IMG/VR virus record: IMGVR_UViG_3300020392_000744
Coordinates: 1 to 21,068 of that record
Strand: one strand, 5' to 3'
DNA length: 21,068 bases
Origin: a virus
Positions 7,577 through 14,282 of the stretch are shown here, one piece after another (within the stretch, counting starts at the first letter, position 1; each line of letters opens with the position of its first letter). The translations under genes and the position numbers were made by a program. A model generated the notes under the pieces. That model saw only the letters and a list, made by a program, of their open reading frames with translations, was not told the origin of the DNA and made no database searches.

Positions 7577-7605
7577 TATATTCGTAGTATTTTTCGTATT
7601 GTCAA
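7577..7605 (-). promoter_or_regulatory. Possible second gp32 promoter
   Basis: A second TTGACA (7600-7605) is followed 17 bases later by AATATA (7577-7582), or 19 bases later by TATAAG. The -10 match is poor and the start would fall at the ribosome site, so this may be chance or a decayed copy. Confidence 0.25.
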
Positions 7606-7630
7606 TATCATCATTATGATATTGTGTAGT

Positions 7631-7659
7631 ATCATACCAAAGAGACTTTGGTTTGTCAA
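7631..7659 (-). promoter_or_regulatory. Sigma70-like promoter of gp32 with dyad in the spacer
   Basis: On the minus strand TTGACA (7654-7659) and TATGAT (7631-7636) are separated by exactly 17 bases. The spacer contains CCAAAG-TCT-CTTTGG, a 6-bp inverted repeat that could be an operator. The promoter lies directly after the stop of the upstream 74-residue gene and gives gp32 a leader of about 55 nt. Confidence 0.8.
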
Positions 7660-7662
7660 CTA

Positions 7663-7887
7663 CTAATTATCCCTACTTGCTTCCGCAAGTTGAAGAGATT
7701 CTTGTGTGAAACCCCGATTAGAGATTAACTCGTTTCGGAATTTTTGCTTTAATTTCGGTTTATTCGCTGTATAGTATTTTTCCAAAACCTCATCTTTAGT
7801 GAGGCTCTTCATATAGTAATGTTTTATTGTTTTCTTTTTTGTTTGTCGATTCACGTTTGTAACGCTCTTCTGATATTTCATCGGCAT
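7663..7887 (-). CDS. Small basic hypothetical protein
   Basis: 74 residues, Lys/Arg-rich (KKKTIKHYY, KPKLKQKFRNE), no recognised motif. AAGGAG lies about 10 nt before the ATG at 7887; a second in-frame ATG two codons later is possible. It is between the coiled-coil membrane protein and gp32 and the gp32 promoter starts at its stop codon, so it is the last gene of the operon that begins before the wall hydrolase. Confidence 0.6.
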   Translation of the reverse strand: MPMKYQKSVTNVNRQTKKKTIKHYYMKSLTKDEVLEKYYTANKPKLKQKFRNELISNRGFTQESLQLAEASRDN

Positions 7888-7901
7888 AATATAACTTCTC
7901 C

Positions 7902-9239
7902 TTAAGTTTCGTTTTCATCCTTCAGAGTTTCGTTGAGTTCCCTTCGACGTTTCTCTGTTCTATCAAGTCTCTGCCATCCGCCAGAGGTTTTCATTAACAC
8001 ATTTTCTGCATCATCAAAATTTGGAATATCTACTGGGCCTTCTGATGCTAGTTTTGCGTTCTTAACCGCAACCAGATTCATGTTTGCAGCAATCAATAGA
8101 AGCACCGCAAGGGGATCGAATACAAATACAATGAGAAGTATGATCCATTTTACTGCATTCTCTAATTCTTCTTCTGAAGCGTTATTCCCTGTTACAAGTT
8201 CTGCGATATACTTAATCGGCCCGACTTCTGCTTCCAGTTGTCGGTAACTTGTTTCTAAATCGAACTTCTCTAAGTTAAGATCGTCCAGTTTGTCTTCTAG
8301 GGTATCTATAATATTTCTTTGTTCTGCAACCAACTCTAGTTTATTGTCGTTCACAGGCGTTCCCAGTTGCGCTCTAAGACGTTGTATAAGAGCATTGGAG
8401 TCAGTTATCTCCTGACGCACAGTTTTTCTTATATCCGCAATCTGATCCATTGCGGAGTCTATATTCTGGTTGTCTTTGTTTCTTATTTCGTCAATCTTTA
8501 CTAGAAGTTTGTCTCTTTCTTCTAATTGTTGGGCCCTAAAGTAATCGACTTTAGACGCAGTTTCTTCTCCGTAAGAACCATCGACAATAGTACCGACAAT
8601 TCTTTGGATTATTCTTACGTTGTTTTCTTGTATAGCAGTATCAAGTTGATCCATACGAGAATCAATATTTGCAATCTCATCTCTGTAAGGTTTGACTCTA
8701 TTCTCGACAATCTCATTCTCTCTTTCGATGATACCCATCTGAGATTTTATCTGAGGATCCGCACGTTCATATGCGGTATCTATTCGTTGTTGTTCTCTAT
8801 CTATCTGGCCCTGTATCCCATCAGAGAAATCTATATCCGCACTTTCCAGATCTTGTATCTTTGCTTCTGCGGCATCAATAAGATAGTCTGTCCGTTGGAT
8901 TTCTTCCTCTACTCTGAGTATCTTAGATTGATTCTCTTGGTTTCCCAGAGTCTGTTCTATATGTGCAGACGATAAGAACCCAAAAATACCCATAGAGGTT
9001 ATGAACATCAAGACCACTACCGCACTTACAAAATATGTTTTGAGTAGTAGTGGACAAGTTTTCCAGTTTCGATATAACCAAGATGCGGTTACGAGTTTTC
9101 CGACCTCAAGAACCACACCCATAATGATAATTGGAAGAACAGCTGCAGAAAATATCTTTGCCAATCCAAATATAGAATAATATGCGGCGACTCCACTAAT
9201 TGCTAGTGCCGACATAAGTGTAATTATTGCTAGTTGCAT
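7902..9239 (-). CDS. Coiled-coil membrane protein between gp59 and gp32
   Basis: 445 residues. Three hydrophobic regions near the N-terminus (about 1-25, 30-55 and 68-92) and one near the C-terminus (about 365-393, WIILLIVFVFDPLAVLLLIAANM) flank a 260-residue Glu/Gln/Asp-rich coiled coil (about 95-355). The shape is that of a membrane-anchored rod with both ends in the membrane. I recall large membrane proteins of this layout in marine T4-like genomes but know no function. It is not between genes 59 and 32 in T4 itself. AGAGAAG precedes the ATG, and the gene starts 2 nt after the gp59 stop, so it is co-transcribed with gp33 and gp59. A role in anchoring replication at the membrane or in host takeover would be speculation. 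Confidence 0.7.
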   Translation of the reverse strand: MQLAIITLMSALAISGVAAYYSIFGLAKIFSAAVLPIIIMGVVLEVGKLVTASWLYRNWKTCPLLLKTYFVSAVVVLMFITSMGIFGFLSSAHIEQTLGNQENQSKILRVEEEIQRTDYLIDAAEAKIQDLESADIDFSDGIQGQIDREQQRIDTAYERADPQIKSQMGIIERENEIVENRVKPYRDEIANIDSRMDQLDTAIQENNVRIIQRIVGTIVDGSYGEETASKVDYFRAQQLEERDKLLVKIDEIRNKDNQNIDSAMDQIADIRKTVRQEITDSNALIQRLRAQLGTPVNDNKLELVAEQRNIIDTLEDKLDDLNLEKFDLETSYRQLEAEVGPIKYIAELVTGNNASEEELENAVKWIILLIVFVFDPLAVLLLIAANMNLVAVKNAKLASEGPVDIPNFDDAENVLMKTSGGWQRLDRTEKRRRELNETLKDENET

Positions 9240-9240
9240 T

Positions 9241-9927
9241 TTACTTCTCTAGTGATTTACCATACTCTTCGTAATAATCGTCTAATAGTATCTTTCTCAC
9301 TTTTTTAGTATAGGATTTATTATTTATCACCAAAAATCCTGAGTACTTTTTACACTTTCTTTTGTATATCGGCCAGTAGATGGTATCTGATATCTTCACA
9401 TTGTCCAAGAAGTCGAGAATTTTGTCTAAAATAACCAATGTTTCGATAGAAATCATGCCTCTACGTTCCATTTGCATGACCAAAGGGTAATCTCCATCGA
9501 TACATTGGAAAATTTCGTTAAAATTTAATTTATTTTTGACAGCAGACTCCATAATCCTGCCAAAATCTTCCTCAAACAGATATGAAAGACTCTGATTTCT
9601 CGTTTTCCAGAGTTTATAGTAGTCTTGAGTCTCTTCTGAGAGTAAATCGGAGGAATTTAAGAATTCTCCCCTTGCAATTGCAGTTCCATTTTCGTTAGAA
9701 GACAAAAATACGGATAGAAAATAATTTTCTAGCTCTTTGCGAGTATATTTTTTACTCAAATCCTTGAAAACGGATCGATCTTTTCGTTTCAGATAGGTAT
9801 TTTCGGGTATAGAGACTCTCCCACGATATTTTATGTAATCGTAGGAGTCATTTTTTGTTGAGAAATGATTTTTCATTGCTATAAACATCTTATAACACTC
9901 AAAATCATCTATTTTTCTGCTGGCCAT
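9241..9927 (-). CDS. 59: Replicative helicase loader gp59
   Basis: 228 residues from the ATG at 9927. A GTG six codons upstream keeps the frame open, but GAGG at about 9940 serves the ATG better. Segments line up with T4 gp59 (217 residues): YKMFIAMKNHF, DYIKYRGRVSIP, TYLKRKDRSVFKDLSKKYT, KELENYFLSVFLS and later GMISIETLVILDKILDFLD. gp59 binds fork DNA and gp32 and loads the gp41 helicase. The order 33-59-(two inserts)-32 in the direction of transcription is that of T4, supporting the call. Confidence 0.88.
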   Translation of the reverse strand: MASRKIDDFECYKMFIAMKNHFSTKNDSYDYIKYRGRVSIPENTYLKRKDRSVFKDLSKKYTRKELENYFLSVFLSSNENGTAIARGEFLNSSDLLSEETQDYYKLWKTRNQSLSYLFEEDFGRIMESAVKNKLNFNEIFQCIDGDYPLVMQMERRGMISIETLVILDKILDFLDNVKISDTIYWPIYKRKCKKYSGFLVINNKSYTKKVRKILLDDYYEEYGKSLEK

Positions 9928-9941
9928 GACCAGACTCGACC

Positions 9942-10166
9942 TCACAGCGGAAGTTGATTTGCAGTTTTTGCCATCATATTGAGGTTTTCTGCCTCAAATT
10001 GAATTTTTTGTTTGATTACTGTACTGAGAAGAGAGTTAATACTCTCAAAATCTAGATCATTTTCTTTACAATACATGATAACAGAATCCATATAAGATTC
10101 TCTAGTAGTTTTTACATACTTTTCAATTTCTTCACTGAACTCTTTTTGAGTCATGGTCTTTAACAT
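9942..10166 (-). CDS. 33: Late transcription co-activator gp33
   Basis: 74 residues, shorter than T4 gp33 (112), but the pattern MTQKEFSEEIEKYV, SYMDSVIMYCKENDLDFESI and IKQKIQFEAENLNMM matches the family, and it directly precedes gp59 as in T4. In T4, gp33 binds RNA polymerase beta flap and connects it to the sliding clamp gp45 for transcription from TATAAATA promoters; such motifs are present at several places in this window. AGGAAA lies 5 nt before the ATG. The stop is 15 nt before the gp59 ATG. Confidence 0.82.
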   Translation of the reverse strand: MLKTMTQKEFSEEIEKYVKTTRESYMDSVIMYCKENDLDFESINSLLSTVIKQKIQFEAENLNMMAKTANQLPL

Positions 10167-10175
10167 ATTGATTTC

Positions 10176-10718
10176 CTATCGGTAGAATATATGAGTACCA
10201 ATCTTAGTGGTATAAACCAACTTAGAATGGAACTTAGATTGAACATAGTCTGCGTGATACCACAACGCTCCACCAGTAGGATCGCTATGTCGTTCCGAAC
10301 CGTACTCAACAGTAACCATTGCGGCTACACTGACTGCACGATTCCATGCAACCAAGTCGAGTATCTTATCGGATTTACCATCGCAGTACCAAGAAAATTG
10401 ACATCTGTCTTTCACAGGGATGAATATAGCATCATTTGGATCTTTGGTTGCCCTAGTTTTCCACGATTCCTTGTATTCTCCCTGCCTAACAACATCGCAT
10501 ATTGTATTAGGATGCTTCTTTGCAAAAACACGATTAAGAGTTACATATGCGACAGCGATTTGCCCCATAATACTCTCATTTCTTGCCTCAAAGTATACAT
10601 TCTCTGCGAGGCATCGAACTTCTTCTTCTATCAAGGCATTCTTTTCGGTAATACTAGTGGTTACTTTGCTGGGAGTGAGTGTTCCCAGCGCAGCAACGAG
10701 CAGAAGCATAAATTTCAT
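10176..10718 (-). CDS. Secreted cell wall hydrolase, SleB / Hydrolase_2 family
   Basis: 180 residues from the ATG at 10718 (AGGA 9 nt upstream); the frame extends two codons to a TTG, less likely. Residues 1-20 (MKFMLLLVAALG...) are a signal peptide or signal-arrest segment. The catalytic domain begins at CLAENVYFEARNES and contains GQIAVAYVTLNRV, CQFSWYCDG, AVSVAA and ALWYHADYV, the conserved order of SleB-type lytic enzymes, with the Glu of the EARNE region as the likely catalytic residue. It would cleave peptidoglycan in the periplasm after Sec export. It heads an operon with gp33 and gp59 behind a perfect sigma70 promoter, an unusual place for a lysis enzyme. Confidence 0.88.
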   Translation of the reverse strand: MKFMLLLVAALGTLTPSKVTTSITEKNALIEEEVRCLAENVYFEARNESIMGQIAVAYVTLNRVFAKKHPNTICDVVRQGEYKESWKTRATKDPNDAIFIPVKDRCQFSWYCDGKSDKILDLVAWNRAVSVAAMVTVEYGSERHSDPTGGALWYHADYVQSKFHSKLVYTTKIGTHIFYR

Positions 10719-10753
10719 ATACAACTTTCCTGTGCTATGTTAATAACCCTTTA

Positions 10754-10782
10754 ATTATATAACATAACTAAGATATTGTCAA
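10754..10782 (-). promoter_or_regulatory. Consensus sigma70-like promoter
   Basis: On the minus strand TTGACA (10777-10782), 17 bases, then TATAAT (10754-10759): a perfect match in both hexamers and spacing. It lies in the 77-nt gap before the wall hydrolase and would drive hydrolase, gp33, gp59 and the following genes, starting near 10747. Confidence 0.88.
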
Positions 10783-10795
10783 GAAATTCTACATA

Positions 10796-11029
10796 TTAGT
10801 TTGTAGATAAAACTGCGATAGGCTCTAGGTCTGGATCATAATTCACCGAAGCCGAGTTTCTCACAGTGTTCTTAATCACGTTATAGTATTTAGTATAATC
10901 TGATGTTAGTGATTTTACGGATTCCGCAGCACGTTCTGCCGAAGATGTTACGACAGTCTCGTTATCAAAATCCTCTCCATCCCAGTTTAGGTCTGTTAAT
11001 CTTGCTTGAACTTGTCTGTAGTTTTCCAC
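10796..11029 (-). CDS. Hypothetical protein
   Basis: 77 residues, acidic, from a GTG at 11029 with AAGGA about 9 nt upstream. No ATG occurs near the N-terminus. The sequence (LTDLNWDGEDFDNETVVTSSAERAAESVKSL, read in part) shows no known motif, TM segment or signal. It follows the 82-residue membrane protein on the same strand and ends before the promoter at 10754-10782. Confidence 0.55.
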   Translation of the reverse strand: MENYRQVQARLTDLNWDGEDFDNETVVTSSAERAAESVKSLTSDYTKYYNVIKNTVRNSASVNYDPDLEPIAVLSTN

Positions 11030-11050
11030 TGTGAGTTATCCTTATGTGAA

Positions 11051-11299
11051 TTATTGTTTTTCCTCTAGCGCCTCCAATCTACTTTCTAATTCGTCCATTT
11101 TTGCAGATACATTCGGATACTTTTTTCTCCAAGTGTCTTCTGCATCCAAGACTTTTAAGTTGTACCGCTCTGCGGCCCAGTCGTATGTAGAAGATACTTT
11201 TGCAAAGAACCATCTCCCTGCTGCAGTGTTCTGAAACCAACTGCTTGTAGCACTTCCGATTATACTTCCGGCGATAGCTTGAATTAACCAGATCCACAT
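11051..11299 (-). CDS. Small membrane-anchored hypothetical protein
   Basis: 82 residues. An N-terminal hydrophobic stretch (MWIWLIQAIAGSIIGSA, about 1-18) precedes an aromatic-rich middle (WFQNTAAGRWFFAKV) and a C-terminal helix with heptads (MDELESRLEALEEKQ). GAGG lies 10 nt before the ATG. No family recognised; an N-anchored protein with a short coiled coil fits an accessory membrane or virion protein. Confidence 0.6.
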   Translation of the reverse strand: MWIWLIQAIAGSIIGSATSSWFQNTAAGRWFFAKVSSTYDWAAERYNLKVLDAEDTWRKKYPNVSAKMDELESRLEALEEKQ

Positions 11300-11366
11300 A
11301 TTTAGTACCTCGTTTTCTGATTTTCGTCAAAAAACCGTGAAAAAAATGAGGAATATTTGGAAATCA

Positions 11367-12089
11367 TTACATCCCAATTATTCCCTTTTTTAATTGATAA
11401 TTATTCCTATTTGTCAGACCATTTTTGACATAATATTCATCAATCATTCCAATCAAATCTCCGATATGATTGTCTCTCTTTGAGACATGAACTTCCGGAT
11501 GTAACTCATTGTCTACTGCAGCAATAATAACAACCTGAGAAACAGGTATTTTAGTTCGTTCTTCAAACATTACTGCATACCCTGAGGCCTGTCTGAAGTA
11601 CTTGTCTAATTTCTCACCACCAAACGCACTGAGGGGGCGCTTAGAAGTTTTAAAATCTATGATAGATAGTTTACCGTCGAATTCCGCGATACAGTCACAT
11701 CGTCCTGCTATTCCCAGATGATCCGAATACATCGCGTATTCTTGAGCATAGACGTTTCCGATTCTTTCATCAAGGACTGGTTTCATAATATGAAACATTT
11801 CCAAGTCGCTTGGCATCGCTTCCTTTTTCGTAGGAAGATTGTTGATATAGTCTTCGCACATTAAGTGGACGTTGGTTCCTCTGCGAGAAGCTTTGAGCGA
11901 GACTTTATTTGCCTCTTCTTCTCCGACTCGTTTTCTCCACGCCATGATGGCTGCTTTACTAAAGTAAGAAATTACTGTAGTGATAGAAGGATATCTTCCA
12001 CCACTATCAGTAACGTACCATCTTTTTCCATCTTCATTCACAGTTTTAAGTTCGAAGTCATCAGACTCAAACTCTACATGATTAAACAT
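11367..12089 (-). CDS. PD-(D/E)XK nuclease, RecB/Cas4-like exonuclease
   Basis: 240 residues with the RecB-type nuclease signature: AQEYAMYS (E117), GRCDC (D132), IIDFKTSK (D145, K147) and the QxxxY motif (Q167-Y171). In T4-like marine phages such proteins are annotated as exonucleases and are thought to act in recombination or host DNA breakdown. The start ATG at 12089 lacks a Shine-Dalgarno. It is 7 nt after the stop of the cysteine-rich micro-ORF, so re-initiation is one way to translate it; GTTAAATA four bases before the ATG is another signal to consider. Catalytic residues are intact; substrate is unknown. Confidence 0.82.
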   Translation of the reverse strand: MFNHVEFESDDFELKTVNEDGKRWYVTDSGGRYPSITTVISYFSKAAIMAWRKRVGEEEANKVSLKASRRGTNVHLMCEDYINNLPTKKEAMPSDLEMFHIMKPVLDERIGNVYAQEYAMYSDHLGIAGRCDCIAEFDGKLSIIDFKTSKRPLSAFGGEKLDKYFRQASGYAVMFEERTKIPVSQVVIIAAVDNELHPEVHVSKRDNHIGDLIGMIDEYYVKNGLTNRNNYQLKKGIIGM

Positions 12090-12096
12090 AATTTAT

Positions 12097-12141
12097 TTAA
12101 CAACAATCGCAATTACAACATTCGCAGCATTTGCAATCCAT
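12097..12141 (-). CDS. Cysteine-rich 14-residue micro-protein
   Basis: The ORF reads MDCKCCECCNCDCC then TAA: eight Cys in 14 residues, with the rest charged or Asn. AAAGGAGG lies 7 nt before the ATG, one of the best ribosome sites in the window, and the ORF fits between the stop of the 104-residue gene and the start of the nuclease gene. The Cys spacing (CxCCxCCxCxCC) resembles metallothionein-type metal clusters. It may instead be a leader peptide whose translation controls the nuclease gene 7 nt downstream. Translation is well supported by the signal; function is inferred. Confidence 0.65.
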   Translation of the reverse strand: MDCKCCECCNCDCC

Positions 12142-12154
12142 GTCTTTGCCTCCT

Positions 12155-12469
12155 TTATTTTTTGATATCAGCTTTTATTTGCTTTATCATTTTTCCAAGA
12201 TGTTGGTAGAATTGATTATCTACCCCCAACTGTCTGTCCAATGTGGCAGTCAATGCCATATTGATAAAAGTTAAATCGTCTAATGTCTTTTTGTCTGAGA
12301 TACTAAACCCTGACTGATCAATTGCATCAATAATATTTTCCATCAGACTGTGAGATATATTTCTCACATACTCTTCAGCTTTCATATAGTTCTGAATGCC
12401 TTTCAAATCTTTTGCATTGATATGTTTCCGAACCGCGAATACATCTCTTGCATCTACTAGTTCACCCAT
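12155..12469 (-). CDS. Hypothetical protein
   Basis: 104 residues, predicted all-helical, no Cys, no TM. Segments such as YVRNISHSLMENIIDAIDQSG and LDDLTFINMALTATLDRQLG look like a globular helical phage protein of unknown role. AAGGAGA precedes the ATG and overlaps the PhoH stop codon, so it is co-translated with PhoH and probably in the same operon. Confidence 0.65.
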   Translation of the reverse strand: MGELVDARDVFAVRKHINAKDLKGIQNYMKAEEYVRNISHSLMENIIDAIDQSGFSISDKKTLDDLTFINMALTATLDRQLGVDNQFYQHLGKMIKQIKADIKK

Positions 12470-12479
12470 CGATCTCTCC

Positions 12480-13184
12480 TTAGACTATTCCGGCCTGTAG
12501 CTTATTAAGTATATATGACTTAACAAAACAACTCCTTACAATATCATGTTCTATAAATTCTGTAAATCCGATATCTGGCATATTCTTCATAATCTCCATA
12601 AACTTTAGTATGCCATCCTTGTCATTTGTTTTTGTGAAGTCACTTTGTCGAAAATCTCCACAAAAAATAATTCTACAATTTTTTCCTAACCTTGTTATAA
12701 TCGAATCCAACTCATGGAAATTCATATTCTGACACTCATCCACTAAAACTATAGTGTCATTTAATGTGACTCCCCTGATGAATGAGGTAGTCATAAAGTT
12801 AATTGCACCCTTCTTTTTTAGTAGTGGGTACGCATCCCCTCTGCAGAACAAATCAGAGAAGATTGATTTATATGGAGACTCATAGACTTCCATCTTTTGT
12901 TCTTCTGAACCGGGCAAGAACCCGATATCTCTTGTAGGTACAACACTCCTTACTATGCTTAAATTTTTATATCTTGGGCCCAAGTCAAACAATTCTCTTG
13001 CTGCTAGATACAGAGAAATATAGGTCTTTCCTGTTCCAGCGACACCATGTAAAAACAGGTGTTTTCCGTTTTCAAAGTCTTCAAATACTCTGGTCTGGTT
13101 CGAAGTCATTGGATGAATGTCAACTAAGTTAAAGTGTGACTCGTTCAATGCGAACCTCGCAGTCTTCCGTTTATGCTTACCCAT
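12480..13184 (-). CDS. phoH: PhoH-like ATPase
   Basis: 234 residues from the ATG at 13184, which has AAGGAG 7 nt upstream; an upstream in-frame ATG at 13226 has none. Walker A is HGVAGTGKT (46-54), Walker B IVLVDECQN (145-153), with the PhoH-typical SFIRGVTLNDT just before it and IIFCGDFRQSD after it (sensor region). PhoH-like ATPases are common in marine phages; their role is unsettled, with RNA helicase/ribonuclease-linked functions and phosphate-stress links proposed. It follows the FmdB-like zinc ribbon gene. The N-terminus is basic (GKHKRKTAR). Confidence 0.93.
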   Translation of the reverse strand: MGKHKRKTARFALNESHFNLVDIHPMTSNQTRVFEDFENGKHLFLHGVAGTGKTYISLYLAARELFDLGPRYKNLSIVRSVVPTRDIGFLPGSEEQKMEVYESPYKSIFSDLFCRGDAYPLLKKKGAINFMTTSFIRGVTLNDTIVLVDECQNMNFHELDSIITRLGKNCRIIFCGDFRQSDFTKTNDKDGILKFMEIMKNMPDIGFTEFIEHDIVRSCFVKSYILNKLQAGIV

Positions 13185-13236
13185 GAAATGGCTCCTTGTG
13201 TTACACGCCACTCCATAATATCCCATATTGTAAAAC

Positions 13237-13479
13237 TCAAATCACTGCGCCTGGCGCTTTTCTAGCTTTATCTAAAACTCCTTCTTTAAAGTCTTTTGGT
13301 ATCCTTTTGACACCTAATGCAATCGGATCACCGACATTCACTTTCAATATAGTTTGAGATACTGCATTTTCTCCGCACTTTTCGCATGGTTCCTGTAGAG
13401 GTCTATTTCTTTCGGATATTTTCAGTATTTCCTCAAATCTATAATTACATGAATTACAAATATATGTGTATGTTGGCAT
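13237..13479 (-). CDS. FmdB-type zinc ribbon protein
   Basis: 80 residues. The start MPTYTYICNSCNYRFEE and the second pair CEKCG give C8/C11 and C32/C35, the zinc-ribbon of the FmdB/CxxC_CxxC_SSSS family. The C-terminal half is basic and unrecognised. Such small proteins are thought to be regulators, but there is no direct evidence of role. AGGGA precedes the ATG. It sits between the lipase and PhoH genes on the same strand. Confidence 0.85.
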   Translation of the reverse strand: MPTYTYICNSCNYRFEEILKISERNRPLQEPCEKCGENAVSQTILKVNVGDPIALGVKRIPKDFKEGVLDKARKAPGAVI

Positions 13480-13487
13480 ATTATTCC

Positions 13488-14282
13488 CTATGCAATATTA
13501 TCATAATAATCCGATATGTTATGGTCTTTGACCAATGACAGTAACGGTATTTTGGAAAAGATCGATCCTACCATGAGTTTAAATCTAATCCAATCAAAAT
13601 TTATTAAAGACTTTGTAGTGTACACTATTTTTTTCTTCTTGTCTACCACTTTAATGTCTCCTATGTGCCTATAGAACAACATAGGCAACGGAACGGCAGG
13701 AACTATATCGGCTCCTTGTACATGGCGGTAGATGGTTGATTTTACATTCTTTGCGTACTTTTTACTTCCAACTCTAGGTTGGCCATAAGTATACACTTGA
13801 CAAAGGTACTTCGATCTAGCAGCAGCAACAGTTGCGAGAGCGCCTCCCAAACTGTGACCGCAAATGTAGACCAAATCTCCAGACGCATGGATTGAGTCCA
13901 GATAAAGTTCTACATCATCCCAAATTTTATCAAGGGCTTCTGCGAAACCACTATGAACAATCCCTTGTCGTTCTTCGGATTTCTTTGGGATGATATTGAT
14001 ATCAGCTAAGATGTCTTTGAGTTCTGTTGGTTCAGTTCCGCGAAAAGCAAGAACAATACAAGTTCCGGTCTTTACTACGAGTGCTTCTGTACCATCGTTA
14101 TCAAAAGTTTTGAAATGTGATTTGGTGTAACTCGACAAGGCATTTTCTAGGAAATGCTTGTTATCGGTTTTATACACTAACACCGAAAAGAGTGCTAGTT
14201 GTTTAGCGACAGATGTAGAGTACTCACCTGTCTTTTCGATAGTTTTATATTTTTCGAATTCTGTTTTTAAGTCCAGTTCCAT
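13488..14282 (-). CDS. Class 3 lipase-like alpha/beta hydrolase
   Basis: 264 residues of the Lipase_3 family. The order is VLAFRGTEPTELKDILADI (about 77-95), GIVHSGFAEALDKIWDD, nucleophile elbow CGHSLGGALA (Ser144), YTYGQPRVGSKKYA, ADIVPAVP (Asp192) and FYRHIGD (His206). The Ser-Asp-His triad is complete, so an active acyl ester hydrolase is likely; substrates of the family include triacylglycerols and phospholipids. No signal peptide is seen, so action in the cytosol or on the inner membrane is expected. A TATAAATA late promoter lies upstream (14307-14314), and the start overlaps the deformylase C-terminus by 38 nt. A role in host lipid release or membrane weakening is inferred. Confidence 0.87.
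   Translation of the reverse strand: MELDLKTEFEKYKTIEKTGEYSTSVAKQLALFSVLVYKTDNKHFLENALSSYTKSHFKTFDNDGTEALVVKTGTCIVLAFRGTEPTELKDILADINIIPKKSEERQGIVHSGFAEALDKIWDDVELYLDSIHASGDLVYICGHSLGGALATVAAARSKYLCQVYTYGQPRVGSKKYAKNVKSTIYRHVQGADIVPAVPLPMLFYRHIGDIKVVDKKKKIVYTTKSLINFDWIRFKLMVGSIFSKIPLLSLVKDHNISDYYDNIA

Noticed and set aside
8526-8975. Plus-strand open frame of 149 codons opposite the coiled-coil membrane protein
   Set aside because: It is antisense to a well-formed gene, with Tyr/Ile/Cys-rich composition of a shadow frame and no ribosome site.
10191-10754. Plus-strand open frame of 187 codons opposite the SleB-type hydrolase
   Set aside because: The minus strand has clear family motifs and a perfect promoter; the plus frame has neither.
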